Source: Myxococcales bacterium (GTDB taxonomy: Bacteria; Myxococcota_A; Polyangia; Polyangiales; JAFGIB01). Taken from it: a stretch of DNA of 64,000 bases. The notes under the pieces were generated by a model. That model searched no databases. It saw only the letters and a program-made list of their open reading frames with translations, and was not told the origin of the DNA. Both the position numbers and the translations under genes were made by a program. Shown here in pieces: positions 9,093 through 19,551 of this stretch. The stretch's first letter is position 1. Each line of letters begins with the position of its first letter. The DNA lies in the NCBI GenBank assembly GCA_029880325.1, contig JAOUOP010000021.1, positions 1 to 64,000 of the forward strand. Reading direction: 5' to 3'.

Positions 9093-9935
9093 ATGATGAA
9101 TACGGACGAGCTACTCGAGGTGGTCACGGGCGCCGCGGCGGCCTGGGGACTGAAGCTTCTGGGCGTGCTGCTGGCGATTTGCGTCGCTTGGATCATGGCC
9201 GGCTGGGTCCGCGGTGCGATGCTGCGCTCCTTCGAGCGGACCGGCTTCGACGCCACCCTCTCGCGTTTTTTCAGCAACCTGGCCCGCTATGCGATCCTGG
9301 TTGCCGCCGTGCTCGGATGCCTGGGCGTCTTTGGCATTCAGACGACCAGCTTCGCCGCCGTCATCGCAGCCGGTGGCCTCGCCATCGGCCTGGCCTTCCA
9401 GGGCACGCTCAGCAATTTCGCCGCCGGTGTGATGCTGCTGGTCTTTCGTCCCTTCAAGGTGGGAGACGTCGTCGTGGTGGGCGGCACCGTTGGTACGGTG
9501 CAGGAAATCGAGCTGTTTACCTGTGACATAACCGCCCCCGACAACCGACGCATCACCATGCCCAATAGCTCCATCTTTGGAGCCAAGATCGAAAATCTCT
9601 CCCATCACCCGGAACGCCGCGTGGACGTGTCGGTGGGTACGGCCTACGACGCGGATCTCGACCGCACCCGCGAGGTGCTCGAGCGATGTCTGTCGGCGGT
9701 CGAAGGGGTGCTGGCCGAACCTGAGCCCCAGGTCTTTCTGGCGGCGCTCGGTGCTTCATCGGTCGACTGGCAGCTGCGCGGTTGGTGCAAAACGGAAGAC
9801 TACTGGGACGTGTGGCAACGCATCATCCGCGACTCCAAGTACGCTCTGGATGCCGCCGGCATCGGCATTCCCTTCCCCCAGCGCGACGTGCACCTCGACG
9901 ACACGGTGGTTGCGGCGCTGACCAAAGATCGCTGA
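9093..9935 (+). CDS. mscS: Small-conductance mechanosensitive channel MscS
   Basis: 280 aa, near the 286 aa of E. coli MscS, which opens under membrane tension to release solutes during osmotic downshock. Transmembrane segments lie at about residues 20-42 and 62-85; the pore helix TM3 is the Gly/Ala-rich stretch FAAVIAAGGLAIGLAFQGTL (about 88-107). The beta domain follows with RPFKVGDVV, EIELFTCDITAPDNRRITMPN and the C-terminal alpha/beta vestibule. GGGAGG precedes two successive ATGs (9093, 9096); the second has better spacing. It stands alone and converges on the kinase gene at 10030. Confidence 0.93.
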   Translation: MMNTDELLEVVTGAAAAWGLKLLGVLLAICVAWIMAGWVRGAMLRSFERTGFDATLSRFFSNLARYAILVAAVLGCLGVFGIQTTSFAAVIAAGGLAIGLAFQGTLSNFAAGVMLLVFRPFKVGDVVVVGGTVGTVQEIELFTCDITAPDNRRITMPNSSIFGAKIENLSHHPERRVDVSVGTAYDADLDRTREVLERCLSAVEGVLAEPEPQVFLAALGASSVDWQLRGWCKTEDYWDVWQRIIRDSKYALDAAGIGIPFPQRDVHLDDTVVAALTKDR

Positions 9936-9941
9936 CCTGGC

Positions 9942-9957
9942 GGGCGATGGCTCGCCC
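9942..9957. terminator. Hairpin between convergent mscS and kinase genes
   Basis: Six-base stem GGGCGA / TCGCCC with a four-base loop, just after the mscS stop. No U-tract follows. A second short dyad (GTCGTGCGAC) lies near 9973. A weak terminator candidate. Confidence 0.35.
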
Positions 9958-10029
9958 CGCGAGCTTCGCCGTCGTGCGACGGTCGCCTGCAGCCCGCGCG
10001 GGCCCATGCGCCTTCATGGACGAACCGGG

Positions 10030-13000
10030 TTAGAGCGGCGCCTTGGACCACTCGTCGAAGAGCTGGAGCGTCAGGTGGTGGTCGGGGATGGCGTGGAGAT
10101 AGCTTTGTCGAAATTCGGGATTCGAAAACGAGGCGGCGTACTCGAGCAGTGCATCGCGGGCCTCGCCGAGCCGTTCGAGGGCCTGCCGGTGCTGCCCGGC
10201 GGCCCGCAGCGCCATCGCGTAGGCCAGGCGCAGGCAGGGCACAAATGCCGTAAGGTCCGCGTGGACACAGGCGTCACGATTGGCAAAGGCTCGCTCTGCC
10301 GCGGCCAGGGCCGGCTGCAGCTGGCCCTGCGCCAGCAGCGCGCGCGCTTCGAAGGCCAGGGCCACTGCGGGAAGGCCCGAAAGCCCTGTGACCGTGGACT
10401 CGGTCGGCGTCGAGTCTCCGGGCTCGGCACGGCTTTCGGCGCACAGCCGAAGGGTCGTCTCGTAGTCCCCCTGCTCGAGGGCGAGCTGGGCGAGGCACAC
10501 CATGTGATATTGGCGCTCCCACCCTGAGGCCTCGCTCGAGATGATCTCTTGCTCGACCTCTTCCAGCTCGACCTCTTTTCCGCTGCGCCAGCTGGCGATG
10601 GCGACGTCCGAAGGGCAGAGACGGTCCACGTTGCTGCCCGCTTTGCGCGCGCGCAAGCGAGCGGCCTCCCAGCTGCAGAGAGCTTCCTTGTACCGTCCGA
10701 GTGCGAGTAGAAAGGAAAAGAGATTGAACTCACAGAAGCTCAGCACATTGTAGTTGCCCATGACCAGGCTGTGGGCGGCGGCGCGCTGCATGGCCACCAT
10801 CCCGATCTCGGGATGCGGCTCCATCACTCCGGCCATGAAGTGTGTCGCGGCCTGCACCGCGTGGCTCTCCGCGTGCCTGGGCGCCCACCCCTCCACGGCA
10901 TTGCGCAGTCGGCCTACTTCGTCTGGAGCCACGACATTCAAAGGGGCGACCGAGTGCGCCGCGGCGACGACGATGCTTTCTGAGGGTGTCCTCCCGGCAT
11001 GGAGCAGCAGCAGCTCGCACTGCTGCAGCACGTCAGACCCGCGGTCGGTGAAGGTCGATGCCCAGACGCGGTGACGCAGAGCCTCGGCCCAATGGTCGCT
11101 GCCGGGTCGCAGCAGGCTCATGGCCTGCTCGACGCAGCCGAAGGCGCGCTCGTGTTCGCCCTTCCAGTTGCAAGCCTCGCCCTTGAGGCTCGCCATGCGT
11201 CCGGCGTAGGCACCGTCGGCGCCACAGCCCAGCGCACTGTCGGCATGGCGCAGCACGCCCTCCAGGTCGTTTGCCAGCAGTGCTTGTTCGGCAGCCCGCC
11301 CGTACCAGATGCTGGCTTCCGCGTTGAGATCGCCCAACCGAAAATGTTCGGCCAGGACCGAGGCATCGGGCTCACCGTGGGCCCTTAGCCAGCGGGCCGC
11401 CCCCAGGTGCAGCGCGGGCGAGTCCGACGCCTGCAGGGTGGCCTGAGAGGCCTCTCGGACCAACGCGTGCGCGAAGTCGTACTCGACTTCGCCCTCGAAG
11501 CGGGAGCCGCCACGGCGCTCGATCAGCTCGGCATCGGCCAGCGGCTCCAGCGTCATCTGCACCTCGATGGCAGGCCAGCCGAGGATCTCGGCCAGCGCTC
11601 CGACCCAGAAGCGATCTCCCAGCACGCTGGCGACACGCAGCAGCTGGCGTTCACCTGTGCTGCGCTGCGAAAGGCGCGCTCCCACCAGGGCCAGCACCGA
11701 ACCGGGCACGGCGTTTGTCTCGCCGCCCTGCTGCAAAAAGCGCAGGTACTCGAGGACATAGAGGGGGGTTCCGGCGCTCTGCTCGATCACTTGCTCGACT
11801 TGGCGCTCATCGAGCCGCTCGGGAGCAGCGTCTGCGACCAGCTGGCGGCAGGCGCGTCGCGACAGGGGTCGCAGATCGAGGCGCTGCAGCATGGGCCCGG
11901 TCCAGGCCTCGGGCAGGGCTTCAAGGCCCTCGGGGCGCGCGTTGGCGAGCACGAAGATCGCCTGCTCGGTGACGTTGCGTAGCGCGCTGTCGAGGAAGCG
12001 GAGACTCGGCGCATCGGCCCATTGAAGGTCATGGAGCGCGAGCACGATTGGACGGTCGCGGCCGAGGTGCGCGATGGTCTGCTCGAATGCGTCGCGCATC
12101 TGCCCGAACATCGCCTGGGGCTCGAGGCGGACGTCCTTCAGGATGGGCAGTGCCTCGTCGGGAAACGGTGTACCGAGGATCTCACCCACAAAGACCGCCA
12201 ACTGCGTCCGCTTGGCGGGCTCGAAGCTCGCGAAGTGTTCGTCGAACCAGTGCACGATTTGGGAGCGTCGCTGCGCTTCATCCCTGTCGAGGCTCAGCTC
12301 CATGGCACAGCTGAGCCACTGCGAGAGCAGCGCAAAACGGGCATCCGCTCGATCGACCTGTCCCCGTGCGGTCAGCACGCAAACCGGCGCCTGTGCGCGC
12401 TGGATCTGGTCGAGGGCGTGGTCGCAAAGCAGCGACTTGCCCAGGCCGGGGGCACCGGCCACGAGCGTGATGCGCGGCCGCATCCGCGAACGGCAGGCTT
12501 CGAACTGCTCTGCGATCGAACTCAACTCGCGGTTTCTGCCAAAGCACCTCCTGAGGGCGCTTGGCGGCGCTGCGCTCGCGGCTTCGAGCACGGTCGAACG
12601 CGCGAGGGCTAACAGCTTCGGCCCCCGGGGCTCGCATGCGAAGCGACCGACCACCATGCCCGCGGTCGCGTCATCGACGAGTACGGCGCCATCGTCTTTG
12701 GTTCGCCCCAGGTGCATGTCGATGGCGCGATCGATGACATCACCGGCCAGCGAGGCATCGGACAGCTCTCCATATCCCGTCGCGAGCACAGGCCCACAAT
12801 CGGGCAGCAGGTCGGCCAGGTGATTGGCACAGTGCGCCGCGCGCAGCACGGCGGCAGAGCCGGCGTCGCCGCCGCCGAAACAGGCGGCCCGGGTTCCCGT
12901 GCCCAGGCGATGTAGCGCGCCACCGTGGCGAGTCACCATGGCGTCAACGGCTTGCCTGTCCTCGGCGCCTTGCTCCCACAGCAGCATCGTCAGGAGCCTT

Positions 13001-13893
13001 CGCTCCCGTGGAACGCGCTTTTGGTCTACCGCTGCCGTGGGCCTGGCTTGCAGCGAGAGGGTCTGTAGGGCCTGCATCACGGCGGCAGCCGACGGGGGCC
13101 GCTGCGCCGGTTGCTTCGCCAGTAGCGATGCGATCAAAGCGTCGAGTTCCGCCGGTACATCGCCGCGCAGGTCCGCAAGCGGCGGCGGTGCTTCGAGCAT
13201 CAGCTTGGCGAGCACGCCCATGACGTGGGCTGCCTGGTGCGGGGGGTGGCCGCTGAGACATGCGAAGAGCGTCGCCCCCAGGGCGTAGAGATCAACCGCA
13301 GGTTGTCGGCCCTCGGAAGCGTCGCCGTCCCCGGGCGAGAGCACCACCCGGGCCTGCTCGGGAGCCGTGTAGTGCGGGGTGCCCAGGGCGGCCTTTGCCT
13401 GGGGGCAGGCGGGGTCTGTCCTTTCGGCACCGGCCAGGCATGCCATTCCAAGATCGCCCAGCTTGGCCCGGGTGCAGTCCCCGCCCGGCAAAAGGATATT
13501 GCCGGGTTTGACATCACGGTGGGTGATGCCAGCCCCATGTAGGGTCATGAGCGCCGCGGCCACGCACTTGCCCACCGCCACCGTATCCTGCACCGAGAGC
13601 GGAGCCTGACGCAGGCGCGCTTCCAGGTCCGGACCGCCGATCCACTCGAGCGCCAAAAAGGGCTGGCCTTCGCCCGAGATGCCGTGGGCGACGTACTCGA
13701 CCAGGTGGGTGCCGCGACAGCGCGCCAAGAGCGGGCCCTCCCTCGATACATCGTGCTCGGCGTCCACCGCCAGTTTGAGCGCCACCGTCGTAGCTCGCTC
13801 CAGATCCTGACACTGGTAGAGGTCGCCCTCACCTCCGCTTTCGATGTGCCGAAGGACGCGGTAGCGACCTGCGAACAGTGTCCCCGGATCCAC
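10030..13893 (-). CDS. Serine/threonine kinase with vestigial cyclase-like domain, AAA ATPase and TPR-like repeats
   Basis: About 1287 aa from the GTG at 13893; a TTG at 13944, three bases after the upstream stop, would add 17 residues. Residue numbers use the GTG. Kinase domain: glycine loop ESGGEGDLY, Lys40 (VALKL), catalytic loop HRDVKPGN (125-132), GDLG in place of DFG, then APEQA. Next is a region shaped like a class III cyclase domain (RRLLTMLLWEQ... GDVIDRAIDMHL... VLVDDATAG) without the metal-binding aspartates. Then comes a P-loop ATPase with intact Walker A GAPGLGKS and Walker B VLALHDLQWAD, and about 600 residues of alpha-helical TPR-like repeats. The order resembles PknK-like kinases and LuxR-type MalT ATPases, without a DNA-binding end. 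It follows the 13948 kinase in a likely operon. Confidence 0.88.
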   Translation of the reverse strand: MDPGTLFAGRYRVLRHIESGGEGDLYQCQDLERATTVALKLAVDAEHDVSREGPLLARCRGTHLVEYVAHGISGEGQPFLALEWIGGPDLEARLRQAPLSVQDTVAVGKCVAAALMTLHGAGITHRDVKPGNILLPGGDCTRAKLGDLGMACLAGAERTDPACPQAKAALGTPHYTAPEQARVVLSPGDGDASEGRQPAVDLYALGATLFACLSGHPPHQAAHVMGVLAKLMLEAPPPLADLRGDVPAELDALIASLLAKQPAQRPPSAAAVMQALQTLSLQARPTAAVDQKRVPRERRLLTMLLWEQGAEDRQAVDAMVTRHGGALHRLGTGTRAACFGGGDAGSAAVLRAAHCANHLADLLPDCGPVLATGYGELSDASLAGDVIDRAIDMHLGRTKDDGAVLVDDATAGMVVGRFACEPRGPKLLALARSTVLEAASAAPPSALRRCFGRNRELSSIAEQFEACRSRMRPRITLVAGAPGLGKSLLCDHALDQIQRAQAPVCVLTARGQVDRADARFALLSQWLSCAMELSLDRDEAQRRSQIVHWFDEHFASFEPAKRTQLAVFVGEILGTPFPDEALPILKDVRLEPQAMFGQMRDAFEQTIAHLGRDRPIVLALHDLQWADAPSLRFLDSALRNVTEQAIFVLANARPEGLEALPEAWTGPMLQRLDLRPLSRRACRQLVADAAPERLDERQVEQVIEQSAGTPLYVLEYLRFLQQGGETNAVPGSVLALVGARLSQRSTGERQLLRVASVLGDRFWVGALAEILGWPAIEVQMTLEPLADAELIERRGGSRFEGEVEYDFAHALVREASQATLQASDSPALHLGAARWLRAHGEPDASVLAEHFRLGDLNAEASIWYGRAAEQALLANDLEGVLRHADSALGCGADGAYAGRMASLKGEACNWKGEHERAFGCVEQAMSLLRPGSDHWAEALRHRVWASTFTDRGSDVLQQCELLLLHAGRTPSESIVVAAAHSVAPLNVVAPDEVGRLRNAVEGWAPRHAESHAVQAATHFMAGVMEPHPEIGMVAMQRAAAHSLVMGNYNVLSFCEFNLFSFLLALGRYKEALCSWEAARLRARKAGSNVDRLCPSDVAIASWRSGKEVELEEVEQEIISSEASGWERQYHMVCLAQLALEQGDYETTLRLCAESRAEPGDSTPTESTVTGLSGLPAVALAFEARALLAQGQLQPALAAAERAFANRDACVHADLTAFVPCLRLAYAMALRAAGQHRQALERLGEARDALLEYAASFSNPEFRQSYLHAIPDHHLTLQLFDEWSKAPL

Positions 13894-13947
13894 AGTTGAA
13901 AGTTTACACCGTCGGCGGTGGTGAATGCACCGCGGCTGGCACAAGCT

Positions 13948-16080
<2,133 letters not shown>

Positions 16081-16407
16081 ATGCCACCGCCCCCTGTGAA
16101 CATCGCCCAGGCGACCGGTCCTGGAACACGTCGCGACCCTGGAGCTGACCTCGGGGAGGCTTGCCGGGTGAAGCGAGAGCTCGGGCGGATCGATCGCATG
16201 TGCGTGGCTGTGCGATTCTGGATTCTGTGCCGGTGATACTGGCGAACTTTGATATTTCACCAACTGGGAGGCTTTCGCGCAAGCGCGCGACCGGCGGGTG
16301 TTTGCGCCGGCTTTCGAGGCTGCCGTCTCCGGGGCCGTAGCTCAGCAACGCTCTCGCTTTAGCTGATGGTTGAGCGTCTTGCTGCGGGCCGGCCAGGGCC
16401 GCGCCGA
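16081..16407. other. Intergenic spacer upstream of the minus-strand kinases
   Basis: Gene-free on my reading. It should hold the promoter of the two minus-strand kinases. On the minus strand near 16280-16295 there is a GG-N10-GC pair with a good TTGC but a poor -24 box (CGGTCGC); I do not call it a promoter. The palindrome array at 16408-16500 would lie 115-220 bp upstream of it. Confidence 0.3.
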
Positions 16408-16500
16408 TGTTGCCTCCAATGAAACAGCCATGTGTTGCCTATCAGACAACATCCCCTGTTGCCTCCAGTGAAACATGGGGGTGTTGCCTTTCAGACAACA
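16408..16500. promoter_or_regulatory. Four phased 19-bp imperfect palindromes, likely enhancer-binding sites
   Basis: Four copies of a 19-bp unit: TGTTGCCTCCAATGAAACA (16408-16426), TGTTGCCTATCAGACAACA (16433-16451), TGTTGCCTCCAGTGAAACA (16457-16475) and TGTTGCCTTTCAGACAACA (16482-16500). Start-to-start spacing is 25, 24 and 25 bp. Types alternate, copies 1 and 3 resembling each other and 2 and 4 resembling each other. Each is an inverted repeat of TGTTG/CAACA or a weaker form. They sit 72-164 bp upstream of a consensus sigma54 promoter (16572), the normal place for sites of a bacterial enhancer-binding protein. The protein that binds is unknown. Confidence 0.75.
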
Positions 16501-16571
16501 ACGGCCCCGCAGCTGGCAGGACCGGGGGCGAAAGACGCATATCGGCGCAAGAATGTGTCCTCGCCCGGGCC

Positions 16572-16587
16572 TGGCACGAAGGTTGCT
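16572..16587 (+). promoter_or_regulatory. Sigma54 (-24/-12) promoter of the NGL-repeat lipoprotein
   Basis: TGGCACG-AAGG-TTGCT, a full match to the TGGCACG-N4-TTGCW consensus with GG and GC ten bases apart. Predicted transcription start about 16598, 64 bases before the ATG at 16662, which has a strong AGGAGG ribosome site. Confidence 0.85.
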
Positions 16588-16592
16588 CTTTG

Positions 16593-16612
16593 TGTTGCCG
16601 AGCGTCGAAACA
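16593..16612 (+). promoter_or_regulatory. Fifth, start-site-proximal copy of the palindrome
   Basis: TGTTGCCGAGCGTCGAAACA matches the upstream units but with a spacer one base longer (20 bp). It overlaps the predicted transcription start (-5 to +15). Binding here would be expected to block rather than help the polymerase, so negative feedback is possible. Confidence 0.5.
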
Positions 16613-16661
16613 AGGCGACGCGTTCGGGGGCCGAGCTTCGGCGCCCGAGGAGGGAGACGAC

Positions 16662-17699
16662 ATGATACAGGGAATGGGAACCAGGGCTGTGTGGCCGGCG
16701 CTTGCGGCGCTGATGCTGGCGGTGAGCGGTTGTGCTGCTTCGGTGGACAGCTTTGAGTCAGACGAGCTGCAGGTCGCCAGACAGGACTATGTCAATTCGA
16801 TCAACGGCTTGAAGGCCATCAATGGTCTGAAGGCCATCAACGGCTTGAAGGCCATCAACGGCCTGAAGGCCATCAACGGCTTGAAGGCCATCAATGGTCT
16901 GTCGAGCGTCAATGGTCTCAAGACCATCAATGGTCTGAAAGCCATCAATGGCCTGAAGACCATCAATGGTCTGAAATCCATCAATGGTGCTGAGGTCACG
17001 GAGCCCGACGGCCTGTTTAGCAGCGCCACCGGCATGCTCTCCAGCGATGATGGTATCGAAACCGCCAAATACGTGGTGCGCTGCGCGCTGGACGCCGGCC
17101 AGAGCGTTTCCGTCAAGGACTACGTCGGGTCGACCGTGACCTTCGACGGTGAGCTGGGCCTGGCTCCGCACTGGGATACCGAGGATTGCGACAACATTTG
17201 CCAGATGAAGATCTCCGCCTGCCTGATGGCCTTCACCAACGGCACCGGCGACCACGTCGAGATCGCCATGGCTTCCCACGGCACCGGCATAGCTGGCGAC
17301 CAGAACGTCCTCGGCACCGGCGGCCCCCAGGACTGGGACGAGGAGGCTGGCTTCTTCGGCAATCTCTTCTTCGCCTCTGACGACCCGGAGGTTCCCCGGG
17401 AGCAGCAGGGCGGCGCCCACTACTGCTGGGGCGACCAAACCTACGCCTCGAACACGGGCGAGACTCAGGGCAACTACGTGCCGCGCTTCTGCCAGGGCTA
17501 CGAGGATAACGGCGAGGAGTGCCCCTACAACAAGTCCCACGAGGCATGCGCCTATGGAACCCTCAGCAGCAGCCAAAACGCCTGCGATGAGGACAATGAC
17601 ACCTACTTGCGCTGCGAGGACGACGCCGGCAACTATTGGCCCTTCACCATCACCACCTTCGTGCAGAATATCGACACCGGCCAGCGGCTAGGCATCTGA
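16662..17699 (+). CDS. Lipoprotein with tandem NGL hexapeptide repeats and a Cys-rich domain
   Basis: 345 aa from ATG 16662, preceded by GAGGAGGGAG. Residues 1-23 are a lipoprotein signal (LMLAVSG before Cys24). Residues 46-110 are eleven copies of a six-residue unit, consensus (A/T/S)INGLK. The remaining 235 residues form a domain with about 15 cysteines, containing DICQ-like CDNICQMKISACLMAF, GDHVEIAMASHG and CWGDQTY; I recall similar domains in other myxobacterial surface proteins but know no function. The regular Ile-Asn-Gly-Leu periodicity suggests a small solenoid or an extended ligand-binding stalk. It has its own sigma54 promoter and upstream palindromes, and a hairpin follows the stop, so it is probably a single-gene unit on the cell surface. 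Confidence 0.88.
   Translation: MIQGMGTRAVWPALAALMLAVSGCAASVDSFESDELQVARQDYVNSINGLKAINGLKAINGLKAINGLKAINGLKAINGLSSVNGLKTINGLKAINGLKTINGLKSINGAEVTEPDGLFSSATGMLSSDDGIETAKYVVRCALDAGQSVSVKDYVGSTVTFDGELGLAPHWDTEDCDNICQMKISACLMAFTNGTGDHVEIAMASHGTGIAGDQNVLGTGGPQDWDEEAGFFGNLFFASDDPEVPREQQGGAHYCWGDQTYASNTGETQGNYVPRFCQGYEDNGEECPYNKSHEACAYGTLSSSQNACDEDNDTYLRCEDDAGNYWPFTITTFVQNIDTGQRLGI
16797..16991 (+). repeat. Eleven in-frame 18-bp tandem repeats
   Basis: Coding repeats of the type GGCYTGAARRCCATCAAY that give INGLKA units. Copies differ mainly at synonymous positions and in the last residues (AI, TI, SI, SV), so they are old enough to have diverged but alike enough for slippage. Length changes would stay in frame. 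Confidence 0.9.
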
Positions 17700-17741
17700 A
17701 CCGCAGCAAGCCGCCTCCGCGTCAGCCCCGGCACGACCAGC

Positions 17742-17778
17742 GAACGCCCCCGCGACCCTCCGATCCCGGGGGCGGTTC
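17742..17778 (+). terminator. Hairpin downstream of the NGL-repeat gene
   Basis: GAACGCCCCCG pairs with CGGGGGCGGTTC across a 14-base loop, one bulged base. A short T-rich stretch (TTCCCTTAT) follows. A probable intrinsic terminator. Confidence 0.55.
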
Positions 17779-17893
17779 CCTTATGGCACAGCAGCCCCGC
17801 GGCCAGTTCACCGCCTTCGCATACGACGACCCACTTCGGCAAAAGCCGCCGCCACCCGCGACTCACGCGCCACTCCGCCAAACAATGCGCCCC

Positions 17894-18811
17894 TCAATCC
17901 TCCAGCGGCCGCGGCCCGCTGTGCTCCTTGACGGCCGCGTCGTGCTCGCGCTTGGCCTGCACCAGGTTGGGCATGGCGCGGTCGAGCTCATCGAGAGTCC
18001 AAAGGGTCTTGCTGTGGTAGGTCTTGATGGCCACCGGCTGCTGCAGGATGCTGATGTTGCCGCGGGCGACGCCGAAGATTTGACCGGTGACTTCCTGGGC
18101 CTTTTCGGAGGCGAGCCAGGTGACCGCGGGCGCGATCTGTTGGGGACCGCGCGCGATGTCGCTGGGGTCGACGGTGCGGCCGCGGGCTTCGGCGAGCGGG
18201 ATCGTCATGCGTGTGGCCGCGGCCGGGGAAATGACATTCACCGTGCAGCCAAACTTCTTCAGTTCCAGCGCGAGCACGCGGCTGAAGCCCGCCACGCCCG
18301 CCTTGGCCGCGCCGTAGTTGGATTGCCCGAAGTTGCCGCGTAGGCCCGAGCCCGAGGAGAAGTTGATGATGCGGCAGCCGCGGCGATTGGTTTCCTTGAT
18401 GTAGCGGGCGAAGGGTACGGTGCAGCAGTAGTGGCCCTTGAGGTGCACCGCGATGACCGCGTCCCACTCGGCCTCGGTCATCTTGAAGATGGTGCGGTCG
18501 CGCAGGATGCCGGCGTTGTTGACCAGGATGTCGAGCCCACCGAAGGTGTCGACGGCGGTCTTGAAGATGGCCTCGCCTCCCTCGACGGTCGCCACCGAAT
18601 CGTAGCTGGCGACAGCCTCGCCGCCGGCGCCCTTGATCTCGGCGGCCACTTCGTCGGCGATGTTCTGGGCTGCGCCTTCACCGTCGACCTCGGCGCCCAG
18701 GTCGTTGACGACCACCTTGGCCCCTTCGCGCGCGAACATCAGCGCGATCTCGCGGCCGATTCCGCGTCCTGAACCGGTTACGATTGCGACTTTTCCTTCG
18801 AGCACACCCAT
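17894..18811 (-). CDS. Short-chain dehydrogenase, 3-hydroxyacyl-CoA / 3-oxoacyl reductase type
   Basis: 305 aa. The Rossmann nucleotide site is TGSGRGIG (residues 12-19), then VVNDLGAE, which suggests the (R)-hydroxyacyl-CoA dehydrogenase group (peroxisomal MFE-2-like) because of the Asp after beta-2. The catalytic set is NNAG, Ser in FSSGSGLRG and YGAAK. About 50 residues beyond a minimal SDR form a C-terminal extension (YHSKTLWTLDELDRAMPNLVQAK). It diverges from two MaoC-type hydratase genes, which fits a shared job: the hydratase and dehydrogenase steps on an acyl-CoA chain. NAD use is likely from the acidic residue but not proven. Confidence 0.92.
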   Translation of the reverse strand: MGVLEGKVAIVTGSGRGIGREIALMFAREGAKVVVNDLGAEVDGEGAAQNIADEVAAEIKGAGGEAVASYDSVATVEGGEAIFKTAVDTFGGLDILVNNAGILRDRTIFKMTEAEWDAVIAVHLKGHYCCTVPFARYIKETNRRGCRIINFSSGSGLRGNFGQSNYGAAKAGVAGFSRVLALELKKFGCTVNVISPAAATRMTIPLAEARGRTVDPSDIARGPQQIAPAVTWLASEKAQEVTGQIFGVARGNISILQQPVAIKTYHSKTLWTLDELDRAMPNLVQAKREHDAAVKEHSGPRPLED

Positions 18812-18968
18812 GGTCGAACCCCTTTGGTTGGCACGGGCGGGATAGCAGAAAAGCCGGAGCTTGAATATCCTTCAAAGAGGGCTTTTCAGCGGCCTTTGAT
18901 CGTGGCAACAATGCGCCCCACAGCGATCGCGGCGGGGCGAGCCGCGCTCGGAAAGGGTGTGCAACGCG

Positions 18969-19532
18969 GTGACTGAAACAGCGTCCGAAACCGAAGCCCT
19001 GGTCACTGCCGACATGCACGAGCGCAAGGGCGTCTGGGGCAATACGCGCACTTCGCCGCCGATTGCGGAGTCGGACATTCGCAAGTGGGCCATCGCCACC
19101 TATTGGCCGGAACCGCCGCCGCCCATCTATTGGGACGCCGAGTACGCGGCCACGACCAAGCACGGCTCCATCATCGCGCCATCGGACTTCAACCCCTTCG
19201 CCTGGCCCGTGCGGCGCAGCGGTCCGAACGCCGCCGCCATGCGCGCGGCCATGAAGGCCGCCGCGGCCAAGCGTGGTGCCGACGCCAAACCCTCCGACAA
19301 GCCTTCCGGTAGACCCCCCCGGCGCACCACCGGCATGAACGGTGGCCAGACCGATACCTACGGCGCGCCGATGCGGCCGGGCGATGTGATCAGCTCCCGC
19401 TCGCGCCTTTTGCGCTGGGAGCAACGACAGGGTCGCCTTGGCTTGACGCTCTACACCTTCACCGAGACCGAGTGGACCAACCAGGACGGCGCGCTGGTGC
19501 GTCGCCGTATCTCGACCGGTATCCGCTATTAA
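18969..19532 (+). CDS. FAS1-like (MaoC N-terminal-type) dehydratase subunit
   Basis: 187 aa from GTG 18969, chosen because AAGG lies about 12 bases upstream; a GTG at 18957 would add four residues. It has the FAS1-like hot-dog dehydratase layout: SESDIRKWAIA-type helix (here AESDIRKWAIATYWPEPP), APSDFNPFAWPV, then GMNGGQTDTYGAPMRPGDVI and the final strand RLGLTLYTFTETEWTNQDG. This half lacks the catalytic Asp/His of the MaoC fold, which normally sits in the partner. The partner follows 19 bases downstream. Together they should form a two-subunit enoyl-CoA hydratase, like the actinobacterial ChsH/HadAB pairs. Confidence 0.85.
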   Translation: MTETASETEALVTADMHERKGVWGNTRTSPPIAESDIRKWAIATYWPEPPPPIYWDAEYAATTKHGSIIAPSDFNPFAWPVRRSGPNAAAMRAAMKAAAAKRGADAKPSDKPSGRPPRRTTGMNGGQTDTYGAPMRPGDVISSRSRLLRWEQRQGRLGLTLYTFTETEWTNQDGALVRRRISTGIRY

Positions 19533-19551
19533 AAGCGCGCAGGAGTGAGCG

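Noticed and set aside
16408-16500. NifA-type TGT-N10-ACA sites
   Set aside because: The spacing here is TGT-N13-ACA, and the dyad arms extend differently; not a NifA site.
16408-16500. Iterons of a replication origin
   Set aside because: No AT-rich unwinding region, DnaA boxes or replication gene nearby; a sigma54 promoter directly downstream explains the array better.
18834-18850. TTGGCACGGGCGGG beside the SDR start
   Set aside because: No GC at the required spacing, and it points into the SDR promoter from the wrong strand.
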